Shown in pieces: positions 1-5,246 of a stretch of 5,246 bases of DNA (its first letter is position 1; every line of letters begins with the position of its first letter). The position numbers were made by a program, and so were the translations under genes. Origin of the DNA: a bacterium (GTDB taxonomy: Bacteria > Actinomycetota > Thermoleophilia > Solirubrobacterales > 70-9); assembly GCA_002919115.1 (NCBI GenBank), contig PKER01000176.1:1-5246 (forward strand), written 5' to 3'. The notes beneath the pieces were generated by a model. The model saw only the letters and a program-made list of their open reading frames with translations. It had not been told where the DNA came from and did no database searches.

Positions 1-1
1 G

Positions 2-901
2 GCGGCCGCCGCCGGCAGGGAGCCGGGCACATTGTTCGACCACCCGCTGCTGCGGCTGCAGATCGGCGGCGTCCCCGTCTACCTGGAACCGGACCTGGTG
101 GCCCTCAAGGCCGCCGGCCGCTTCCACGTGGTGGAGATCAAATCGTTCCCGGTCATCGACGGCCGGGCCGACCCCGAGCACGCCGCCGCGGCCGTCAAGC
201 AGGCCGCCGTCTACGTGGTGGCGCTGCAGGAGATGTTCGCCGAGCACGGCGTCGACCCCGACGTCGTCGCCACCTCGGTGGTGCTGGTGACGCCGAAGAA
301 CTTCGGCAACACGCCGACCGCCACGCAGGTGGACGCCCGCAAGCAGATCGCGACGATCCGGCGGCAGCTGCGGCGCATGCGCCGGGTGGAGGAGCTGCTG
401 GAGCCGCTGCCGCCGGGGCTGACCTTCGACCTGGCCCCCGACGAGTGCGGCCGGCCCACCCGTCCGCCCGAAGAACTGACCGCCCACCTGCGGCAGGTCC
501 CGTCCCGCTACCGGCCCGGCTGCATCGCCCGCTGTGAGCTGGCCGGGCTGTGCCGCAGCGAGGCGCGCGAGCGCGGCTCCCTCGATGTGTTCGGCCCGGA
601 CGTGGCGGACGTGCTGGGCGGCATCGACACCGTCGAGGCCGCCCTGGCGCTGGCCGAGGGCACCCGCGCCCCCACCGAGGAACAGGCCGACATCGCCCGG
701 GCGCTGCGGCACGCCGAACGGCTGCGCGCCGAACTGGCCGGAGAGCCGGCCAGGCCGTCGCGTCCCGGCACCGAACCCGCCGGGGAGCGCGCCGAGCGGC
801 CTCCCGCCACGCTAGGCGCCTCCCCAAAAAAGACCAAAAAACAGACCGAGTTTTCTGTTATTCTCGCCCGCCTCCCCCGACGGAAGCAGGAGGCAGGCGC
901 G
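2..901 (+). CDS. PD-(D/E)XK (RecB/Cas4-like) nuclease with cysteine cluster, 5'-partial, no in-frame stop
   Basis: The frame is open from base 2, so the true start lies upstream of the window; the first possible start inside is TTG at 32, used here for numbering. Seen: a nuclease core with D21 (in EPDL), E35-x-K37 (in VVEIKSF) and Q57-x3-Y61, matching the D / ExK / QxxxY motifs of RecB- and Cas4-type nucleases. A C-x3-C-x5-C cluster (C164, C168, C174) follows, resembling the C-terminal cysteines that hold a 4Fe-4S cluster in Cas4 and AddB; the fourth ligand would then lie before the window, or be C139. The segment near residues 194-208 (VLGGIDTVEAALALA) looks like a helix-hairpin-helix, as in some RecB-like nucleases. 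Family knowledge predicts a metal-dependent DNA nuclease; its biological role is unknown. The tail after about residue 230 is low-complexity and no in-frame stop occurs before sir. The end given is simply the base before the sir ATG; real coding probably stops near 811-815. Leucine codons are almost all CTG, unlike the genes downstream. Confidence 0.6.
812..835. other. Composition and codon-usage breakpoint between nuclease and sir operon
   Basis: Upstream of about 811 the frame has typical high-GC coding character. From 812 the codons become CTA, CCA, AAA, AAA, TTT, TCT, GTT, ATT, which looks non-coding for this genome. A TAG at 813-815 lies in the adjacent (+3) frame exactly at the boundary. 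In that frame the last ~20 codons before the TAG also mostly end in G or C, so a single-base indel in the low-complexity tail would give the nuclease a normal stop here. A rearrangement or assembly join at this place is also possible. Confidence 0.5.
826..864 (+). promoter_or_regulatory. Probable sir operon promoter region
   Basis: This is the only clearly A/T-rich stretch in the window and it lies directly before the operon. A possible extended -10 is TG-T-TATTCT, with the hexamer at 859-864 (4 of 6 match to TATAAT). No convincing -35 is visible 16-18 bp upstream, where the sequence is A-rich (826-831 and 836-841). If correct, transcription would start near 870-872, leaving a leader of about 30 nt. 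Assigned from composition and position; the exact hexamers are uncertain. Confidence 0.4.
840..859. promoter_or_regulatory. Inverted repeat AACAGA-N8-TCTGTT, candidate operator
   Basis: Perfect 6-bp arms at 840-845 and 854-859 are separated by 8 bases. Symmetry extends outward through one mismatch (839/860) to two more pairs (838/861 and 837/862). It abuts or overlaps the proposed -10, where a bound repressor would block RNA polymerase. I do not recognise it as the site of a named sulfur regulator, and one copy in one window cannot show that it is bound. Confidence 0.35.
865..899 (+). promoter_or_regulatory. sir ribosome binding site within a potential hairpin
   Basis: A consensus Shine-Dalgarno AGGAGG lies at 888-893, 8 nt before the ATG at 902. 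It fixes the sulfite reductase start and argues against a true fusion with the upstream frame. The same bases can pair: GCCTCC (870-875) with GGAGGC (889-894), continued after a C/A mismatch by CGCC (865-868) with GGCG (896-899), around a 13-nt loop. If transcription starts near 870 only the inner 6 bp would form. The SD is firm; regulation by the hairpin is speculative. Confidence 0.6.
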
Positions 902-2719
902 ATGGAACCGATCACCACCCAGAAGCGGGGCCGCGAGGGCAGCCTCGACAACCCCGAGGTCGTCGAGGACGCCCCCGGGCACGTCATCCCGATCCTCGAG
1001 CGCGAGTTCGACGACTTCGACACCGAGGCCGGCAAGTTCCTGCGCGGCGAGACGCCGGAGGAGGTCTTCATCGGCTTCCGCCTCAAGCAGGGCGTCTACG
1101 GGCAGCGCCAGCCCAACGTGCAGATGATCCGCACGAAGCTGCCGATGGGCGGCATCACGCCCGAGCAGATGGAGGCCTTCGCCACGGTCATCGAGAAGTA
1201 CGCGCCGCTGCGCAAGGGCCACATCACGACCCGGCAGAACATCCAGATCCACCACGTGCCCCTGCCGGACGCGGCCAAGCTGATCCGCGAGCTCGCCGAG
1301 GCGGGCCTCTCCTCCCGCGAGGGCTGCGGCAACACGGTCCGCAACGTGACCGGCGACCCGTACGCAGGCGTCACCCCGGGCGAGCCGTTCGACATCACGC
1401 CCTACGCCGCCGCGTACGTGCGCTACTTCGTGCGGCACCCCACCACCCAGCTCATGCCGCGCAAGGTCAAGACGGCGTTCACGGCCACCGACGAGGACGT
1501 CGCGATGACCGGCATCCACGACATCGGCTTCATCCCGCGCCTGCGCGACGGCGTGCGCGGCGTGGAGGTCCGGGTCGGCGGCGGCACGTCGATCATGCCG
1601 CGCGTCGCCCCCACGCTCTACGACTTCGTCGAGCTCGACAACGGCGACTACCTCAAGGTCTCCGAGGCCGTCTTCCGGATCTTCGACCGCCAGAACTGGC
1701 TGCGCAAGAACCGCGCCCGCGCCCGCATTAAGGTCCTGATCGACAAGATCGGCATCGACGCCTTCCGCGAGATGGTCGACGAGGAGCTCAAGGGCGACTG
1801 GGTGGCGGAGCGCGACTTCGACGTCGAGCGCCTGCGCTTCGACTACGACGAGGAGGCGAACGCGCCGGCGCCGCCGACGAGCTACGGCACGCCGAACGGC
1901 GACGCCGCCGAGTTCGAGCGCTTCCGCGAGTCGAACGTGAAGCCGCAGCGCCAGGAGGACTTCTCGACGGTGGCCGTCAAGGTAACGCGCGGCGACCTCA
2001 CGCCGGAGCAGCTCCGCGGGCTCGCCCAGATCATGCGGGAGTACACGGGCGGCTTCGCACGCACGACCGTGCAGCAGAACCTCGTGCTGCGCTGGGTCCG
2101 CAACGAGTCGGTCTACGACGTGTGGCGGCGCCTCAAGGAGCTCAACCTGGGCGACCCCGGCGCGCTCGAGATCACCGACGTGGTCTCCTGCCCGGGCACC
2201 GACAGCTGCAAGCTCGGGATCACGAGCTCGATGGGCCTCAACGCCGCTATCCAGAAGCGCGTCGAGGAGATGAACATCACCGACCCGCTCACGCGGCGGA
2301 TCCACATCAAGATGTCGGGCTGCCCGAACGGCTGCGGCCAGCACCACATCGGCAACATCGGGTTCTACGGCGCCTCGCTCAAGGTGGGCGGCCGCCAGCT
2401 CCCCGCGTACATCCCGCACATCGGCGGCAACTTCGAGGGCGGCGAGATCGCCTACGGCCAGCGCCTCAAGTCGCGCATCCCGGCGAAGCGCGTGCCCGAC
2501 GCCGTCGAGCGGTGGCTGCGGATGTACGAGGCGGAGCGCCAGGAGGGCGAGGAGTTCAACGCCTTCGCGGCGCGCGTCGGCACCCAGCGCTTCGAGGACG
2601 AGATCAAGGACCTCGCGATGCCCGCCGAGTTCTCGCTCGAGACGATGAACGAGTTCATCGACTGGAATCGCGCCGAGCCCTACCAGGTCATCCGCGGCGA
2701 GGGCGAGTGCGCGATCTGA
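902..2719 (+). CDS. sir: Siroheme/4Fe-4S sulfite reductase, probably ferredoxin-dependent
   Basis: 605 residues from ATG 902, chosen for the AGGAGG 8 nt upstream and because family similarity begins just after it. It catalyses the six-electron reduction of sulfite to sulfide in the cytoplasm. The cofactor site is complete: C430-x5-C436 (in CPGTDSC) and C474-x3-C478 (in GCPNGCG), the cysteines that hold the 4Fe-4S cluster and link it to siroheme. The internally duplicated architecture is visible: a ferredoxin-like half-domain (about 55-125, TTRQNIQ at 109-115), a first catalytic half (about 135-300, with R147, R187, K188 and K190 as likely siroheme or substrate ligands), a second ferredoxin-like half (about 344-420, TTVQQNL at 388-394), and a second catalytic half from 425. 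Y66 and C142 may correspond to the Tyr-Cys pair known in mycobacterial NirA/SirA, by rough alignment only. Nitrite reductases share these motifs; the cysH-sat-cysC neighbours favour sulfite. No flavoprotein subunit is present, hence the ferredoxin inference. The same frame is open upstream into a nuclease-like sequence. Confidence 0.93.
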   Translation: MEPITTQKRGREGSLDNPEVVEDAPGHVIPILEREFDDFDTEAGKFLRGETPEEVFIGFRLKQGVYGQRQPNVQMIRTKLPMGGITPEQMEAFATVIEKYAPLRKGHITTRQNIQIHHVPLPDAAKLIRELAEAGLSSREGCGNTVRNVTGDPYAGVTPGEPFDITPYAAAYVRYFVRHPTTQLMPRKVKTAFTATDEDVAMTGIHDIGFIPRLRDGVRGVEVRVGGGTSIMPRVAPTLYDFVELDNGDYLKVSEAVFRIFDRQNWLRKNRARARIKVLIDKIGIDAFREMVDEELKGDWVAERDFDVERLRFDYDEEANAPAPPTSYGTPNGDAAEFERFRESNVKPQRQEDFSTVAVKVTRGDLTPEQLRGLAQIMREYTGGFARTTVQQNLVLRWVRNESVYDVWRRLKELNLGDPGALEITDVVSCPGTDSCKLGITSSMGLNAAIQKRVEEMNITDPLTRRIHIKMSGCPNGCGQHHIGNIGFYGASLKVGGRQLPAYIPHIGGNFEGGEIAYGQRLKSRIPAKRVPDAVERWLRMYEAERQEGEEFNAFAARVGTQRFEDEIKDLAMPAEFSLETMNEFIDWNRAEPYQVIRGEGECAI

Positions 2720-2738
2720 GGGTCGAGCCTAAGGAGCG

Positions 2739-3506
2739 ATGAAGCCACTTGCAGAGATCACCCTGGGGCGCCCGCGCCCGTTCCTCGAGGACGAGGGGAA
2801 CGGCGACGCGGGCGCGCCCACCCTGGACGGCAAGCCCGTCGATCCGGACGAGCTCGCCGCTGAGCTCGAGCCGCTCAGCGCCCGCGAGCTGATCGAGTGG
2901 GCCTTCGAGCGGTTCGGGACGGACGGGCTCAAGTTCGCCGTCTCCTTCCAGAAGACGAGCTCGGTGATCATCGACATCGCGCACTCGATCAACCCGGACG
3001 CGCGCTTCTTCTACCTGGACACCGACCTGCTGTTCCCCGAGACGTATGCCACGCGCGACAGGCTCGCCGAGCGCTACGGCATCGAGTTCGAGCGGTACGC
3101 AGGCATCTCGCTCGAAGAGCAAGAGCGGCTGCACGGCGCTAATCTCTGGCGCCGTCAACCCGATGCCTGCTGCGGCATCCGCAAGGTGGAGCCCATGCGG
3201 GAGGCACTCTCAGACGCCTCGTGCTGGGTCTCGGGAATCCGGCGCTCGGACTCCCAAACCAGAGCGGGCGCTCCCAAGTTCGCCTGGGACCGCCGCTTTG
3301 GGTTGTGGAAGCTGAATCCGCTGGCGGACTGGACCGAGCAGCAGGTCTGGAACCACATCCAGGAGAACTCTGTGCCTTACAACCCACTTCACGATCGCGG
3401 ATATCCCTCGATCGGATGCACCCACTGCACCATGCCCGCGGCCGGCGAGTCTCGGGACGGCCGCTGGTTCGGCCTCGACAAGACCGAGTGCGGCATCAAT
3501 GGGTAG
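2739..3506 (+). CDS. cysH: Assimilatory APS/PAPS reductase, Fe-S type, thioredoxin-dependent
   Basis: 255 residues. It reduces adenylyl sulfate (APS), and possibly PAPS, to sulfite and AMP (or PAP), with electrons from thioredoxin. Seen: a nucleotide-binding PP-loop segment (FAVSFQKTSS, about 66-75), LDTDLLFPET at 93-102, paired cysteines C144-C145 and C227-x2-C230 that mark the 4Fe-4S APS-reductase type, and the catalytic cysteine C251 in a C-terminal ECGIN. Relatives usually end this motif with His (ECG[LI]H); here it is Asn-Gly followed by the stop. The start is forced: an in-frame TAA at 2730-2732 precedes it and no other ATG, GTG or TTG follows nearby. AAGGAG (2731-2736) is only 2 nt from the ATG, tighter than normal. 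The gene lies 19 nt after sir and overlaps sat by 8 nt. Codons from about residue 126 onward use many more A/T endings than the first part or the neighbouring genes. Confidence 0.94.
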   Translation: MKPLAEITLGRPRPFLEDEGNGDAGAPTLDGKPVDPDELAAELEPLSARELIEWAFERFGTDGLKFAVSFQKTSSVIIDIAHSINPDARFFYLDTDLLFPETYATRDRLAERYGIEFERYAGISLEEQERLHGANLWRRQPDACCGIRKVEPMREALSDASCWVSGIRRSDSQTRAGAPKFAWDRRFGLWKLNPLADWTEQQVWNHIQENSVPYNPLHDRGYPSIGCTHCTMPAAGESRDGRWFGLDKTECGING

Positions 3507-4578
3507 CGCTGAGAACGCTGCCCTGACGCTTTCGGCGCGTCAGGCCAGCGACTTCGAGCTGCTCGCGAACGGCGGCTTCGCGCCGCTGCGGGGCTTCCAG
3601 GGCTCCGAGGACTGGCGCTCGGTCTGCGAGAACATGCGCCTGACCTCGGGCGAGATCTGGCCGATCCCGATCACCCTCGCCACCGACTTCGAGTGCTCGG
3701 TGGGCGACGTGATCGACCTCAAGGCCCCCAACGGCAAGCAGCTGGGCAGGCTGAAGGTCGAGGAGATCTTCGAGAAGGACGTCGACTTCGAGGCCGAGAA
3801 GGTCTACCGGACCACCGACAACGAGCATCCGGGCGTCGCGGCGATGCGCGCCGAGGGCTCGCGCTGCCTCGCCGGTCCGATCGAGGTTGACGCGCTCCCC
3901 GATCACGACGAGGCGTTCATGCGCCGGTACAAGACGCCGGCGGAGACGCGCGCCGAGTTCGAGAAGCGGGGCTGGAAGCGCATCGTCGCCTTCCAGACGC
4001 GCAACCCGATCCACCGGGCGCACGAGTACCTGACCAAGGCCGCGCTCGAGATCTGCGACGGGCTCTTCATCCACCCGCTGATCGGCGAGACCAAGAAGGG
4101 CGACATCCCGGCCGAGGTGCGGATGCGCTGCTACGAGGTCCTGATGGAGAAGTACTACCACCCGGACCACGTGATGCTCGGCGTGAACCCCGGCAAGATG
4201 CACTACGCGGGTCCGCGCGAGGCGGTGCTCCACGCGATCATCCGCCGCAACTACGGCTGCACCCACTTCATCGTGGGTCGCGACCACGCCGGCGTGGGTG
4301 ACTACTACGGCACCTACGACGCGCAGCGGATCTTCGACGACATCGACCTGAACGAGCTCGGGATCACGCCGCTGTTCTTCGAGCACACGTTCTGGTGCAA
4401 TGAGTGCCAGGGCATGGGCTCGAACAAGACCTGCCCGCACCCGCAGGAGTCGCGCCTGTTCCTCTCGGGGACCAAGGTGCGCGAGATGCTCTCGGCCGGC
4501 GAGACGCCGCCGCCCGAGTTCACCCGGGAAGAGGTTGCGCAGATCTTGATCGACGCTTACAAGGAGGGATTGGACTGA
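3499..4578 (+). CDS. sat: Sulfate adenylyltransferase (ATP sulfurylase), monofunctional Sat type
   Basis: 359 residues. It makes APS and pyrophosphate from ATP and sulfate, the entry step of the pathway. Seen: PUA-like N-terminal part (LLANGGFAPLRGF, about 21-33), catalytic QTRNPIHRAHE at 166-176, GRDHAG at 260-265, and a late SGTKVREML segment. C300, C303 and C312, with H314 close by, form a probable zinc site like that of some bacterial ATP sulfurylases. It is unrelated to the CysD/CysN enzyme and has no fused APS kinase. Many Sat proteins are about 380-400 residues and start with an extra segment (APHGG...LVNR-like) that is missing here; upstream in-frame sequence inside cysH does not encode it. 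ATG 3499 overlaps the cysH stop (3504-3506) and lacks a good Shine-Dalgarno, so expression probably depends on reinitiation by ribosomes finishing cysH. Confidence 0.95.
   Translation: MGSAENAALTLSARQASDFELLANGGFAPLRGFQGSEDWRSVCENMRLTSGEIWPIPITLATDFECSVGDVIDLKAPNGKQLGRLKVEEIFEKDVDFEAEKVYRTTDNEHPGVAAMRAEGSRCLAGPIEVDALPDHDEAFMRRYKTPAETRAEFEKRGWKRIVAFQTRNPIHRAHEYLTKAALEICDGLFIHPLIGETKKGDIPAEVRMRCYEVLMEKYYHPDHVMLGVNPGKMHYAGPREAVLHAIIRRNYGCTHFIVGRDHAGVGDYYGTYDAQRIFDDIDLNELGITPLFFEHTFWCNECQGMGSNKTCPHPQESRLFLSGTKVREMLSAGETPPPEFTREEVAQILIDAYKEGLD
4561..4567 (+). promoter_or_regulatory. cysC ribosome binding site AAGGAGG
   Basis: AAGGAGG lies inside the last codons of sat, 10 nt before the ATG at 4578. 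It picks that ATG over the longer open frame starting at 4404, whose extra N-terminal 58 residues merely read through sat in another frame. Confidence 0.75.
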
Positions 4579-5132
4579 TGAGTCAGGCCGCCGCCCAGGA
4601 CAAGGGCTTCTGCCTGTGGTTCACCGGGCTTTCCGGCGCCGGCAAGACCACGATCACGAACCTGCTCGTGAAGGAGCTGCTCAAGCGCGGCTCCAAGCTC
4701 GAGGTGCTTGACGGCGACGTCGTTCGCGAGAACCTCTCGAAGGGACTCGGCTTCTCGAAGGAGGACCGCGACACCAACATCCGTCGCATCGCCTTCGTGG
4801 CCAACCTGCTCTCGCGCAACGGCGTGCCGGTGATCACCGCCGCGATCTCGCCGTACCGCGACATCCGCGACGAGGCGCGCCAGATGATGGACGGCCGCTT
4901 CATCGAGGTCTACGTGAAGGCCTCGGTCGAGGAGTGCGAGCGGCGCGACGTGAAGGGCCTCTACAAGAAGGCACGCGCCGGCGAGATCAAGGAGTTCACG
5001 GGCATCTCCGACCCCTACGAGGAGCCCCTGAACCCGGAGATCACGGTCGAGACCGAGAAGCAGACTCCGGAGGAGTCGGCCCAGCAGATCCTCAAGTACC
5101 TCGAGGACCACGGCTGGATCGCCAAGAACTGA
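4578..5132 (+). CDS. cysC: Adenylylsulfate kinase (APS kinase)
   Basis: 184 residues. It phosphorylates APS at the 3' position with ATP to give PAPS. Seen: Walker A GLSGAGKTT at 17-25, D45-G-D47-x2-R50, LGFSKEDRDTNIRR at 57-70 (APS binding), and AISPYRDIR at 89-97, where S91 matches the serine that can be phosphorylated in the E. coli enzyme. GLYKKARAGEI and SDPYEEP, also typical of CysC, follow in the C-terminal third. The length is normal for a stand-alone kinase. The start overlaps the sat stop by one base (TGATG), implying translational coupling, and has its own AAGGAGG. It is the last gene of the operon, followed within 30 nt by the terminator structures. Because CysH here is of the Fe-S type that accepts APS, the PAPS could serve reduction, sulfation reactions, or both. 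Confidence 0.95.
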   Translation: MSQAAAQDKGFCLWFTGLSGAGKTTITNLLVKELLKRGSKLEVLDGDVVRENLSKGLGFSKEDRDTNIRRIAFVANLLSRNGVPVITAAISPYRDIRDEARQMMDGRFIEVYVKASVEECERRDVKGLYKKARAGEIKEFTGISDPYEEPLNPEITVETEKQTPEESAQQILKYLEDHGWIAKN

Positions 5133-5135
5133 TCC

Positions 5136-5150
5136 GGGAACCAGGTTCCC
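5136..5150. repeat. Inverted repeat GGGAACC-A-GGTTCCC
   Basis: Perfect 7-bp arms around a single central base, 3 nt after the cysC stop. As RNA it could form only a short hairpin with the central bases unpaired; as DNA it has the symmetry of a dimeric protein site. No T-run follows, so it is not itself an intrinsic terminator. Function unknown. Confidence 0.6.
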
Positions 5151-5154
5151 AGGA

Positions 5155-5164
5155 CTTCGCGAAG
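5155..5164. repeat. Palindrome CTTCGCGAAG
   Basis: A perfect 10-bp palindrome between the preceding inverted repeat and the terminator, sharing its last bases with the terminator stem. As RNA it could fold only as a tiny UUCG/CGCG-type loop. It may be incidental in such GC-rich sequence. Confidence 0.4.
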
Positions 5165-5195
5165 CGGCCCGGGTCACCGGGCCGCTTTCGTTTGG
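5161..5195 (+). terminator. Intrinsic terminator of the sulfur operon
   Basis: A perfect 10-bp stem, AGCGGCCCGG (5163-5172) and CCGGGCCGCT (5177-5186), with loop GTCA; A5162/T5187 adds an eleventh pair. The stem is followed by an interrupted T-tract, TTTCGTTTG, as is common in high-GC bacteria. It lies about 30 nt after the cysC stop and closes the operon. Confidence 0.88.
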
Positions 5196-5246
5196 GCGGG
5201 GCGGAGGCGCGAGCCGCGGCGCCCGCGCGCCCGAGGCGCCAGCGGC

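Noticed and set aside
2..811. CRISPR-Cas locus suggested by the Cas4-like motifs
   Set aside because: No repeat-spacer array and no Cas1, Cas2 or other cas gene is visible in the window; RecB-like nucleases with cysteine clusters occur in many other settings.
826..862. Intrinsic terminator of the upstream gene
   Set aside because: The A-runs are on the plus strand and there is no stable GC stem followed by a T-tract in that direction; the weak AACAGA/TCTGTT arms suit an operator better.
550..1731. 393-residue plus-strand frame overlapping nuclease and sir
   Set aside because: The product is Arg/Ala/Gly/Pro/His-rich low-complexity sequence, a frame shadow of the real genes.
812..2419. 535-residue open frame on the minus strand across sir
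   Set aside because: Its translation is Arg/Ala/Leu/Val-rich with no recognisable domain, it is exactly antisense to a well-supported gene, and long antisense frames are expected when nearly all sense codons end in G or C.
902..2719. Assimilatory nitrite reductase instead of sulfite reductase
   Set aside because: Motifs alone do not separate the two, but the immediate cysH-sat-cysC operon makes sulfite the likely substrate.
4404..4577. 58-residue N-terminal extension of cysC
   Set aside because: It reads through sat out of frame, shows no family similarity, and the ATG at 4578 has its own AAGGAGG and matches the normal APS kinase length.
4557..5177. 206-residue minus-strand frame over cysC
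   Set aside because: Leu/Val/Arg-rich antisense shadow of a clear APS kinase; it also runs through the terminator region.
5197..5246. Start or end of a further gene after the terminator
   Set aside because: The stretch is too short and simply GC-rich; no start with a ribosome binding site or recognisable coding is visible on either strand.

Overview
The window is high-GC bacterial DNA with almost every codon ending in G or C. It suggests an actinomycetote; a Thermoleophilia/Solirubrobacterales-like source for the main operon is my guess from the general look of the proteins and is not demonstrated. Most of the window (902-5132) is a compact, co-directional assimilatory sulfate reduction operon: siroheme sulfite reductase (sir), Fe-S APS/PAPS reductase (cysH), ATP sulfurylase (sat) and APS kinase (cysC). 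Gene junctions are tight: 19 nt between sir and cysH, an 8-nt overlap between cysH and sat, and a 1-nt TGATG overlap between sat and cysC. The operon ends at a strong intrinsic terminator (about 5161-5195).

Pathway: Sat converts sulfate and ATP to APS. CysH reduces APS (and/or PAPS) to sulfite. Sir reduces sulfite to sulfide for cysteine synthesis. CysC phosphorylates APS to PAPS. No sulfate transporter, siroheme-synthesis gene, CysDN-type sulfurylase or flavoprotein CysJ is present, so Sir probably takes electrons from ferredoxin.

The first ~810 bases hold something unrelated: the 5'-truncated end of a PD-(D/E)XK (RecB/Cas4-like) nuclease gene with a C-x3-C-x5-C cysteine cluster. Its reading frame has no stop and runs straight into sir, giving an apparent 895+ residue nuclease-sulfite reductase fusion. 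The fusion is probably not real. Between about 812 and 901 the sequence turns A/T-rich, holds a possible promoter, a palindrome and a textbook Shine-Dalgarno before the sir ATG, and leucine codon choice changes sharply across it. A missed stop (TAG at 813-815 in the adjacent frame), a rearrangement, or an assembly chimera would each explain it.

The operon itself is ordinary metabolism. The points worth a second look are the nuclease/sir junction, the sir leader (palindrome plus a hairpin that could hide the ribosome binding site), the abrupt codon-usage change within cysH, the short N-terminus of Sat, and three back-to-back inverted repeats after cysC. The last ~50 bases after the terminator show nothing I can support.
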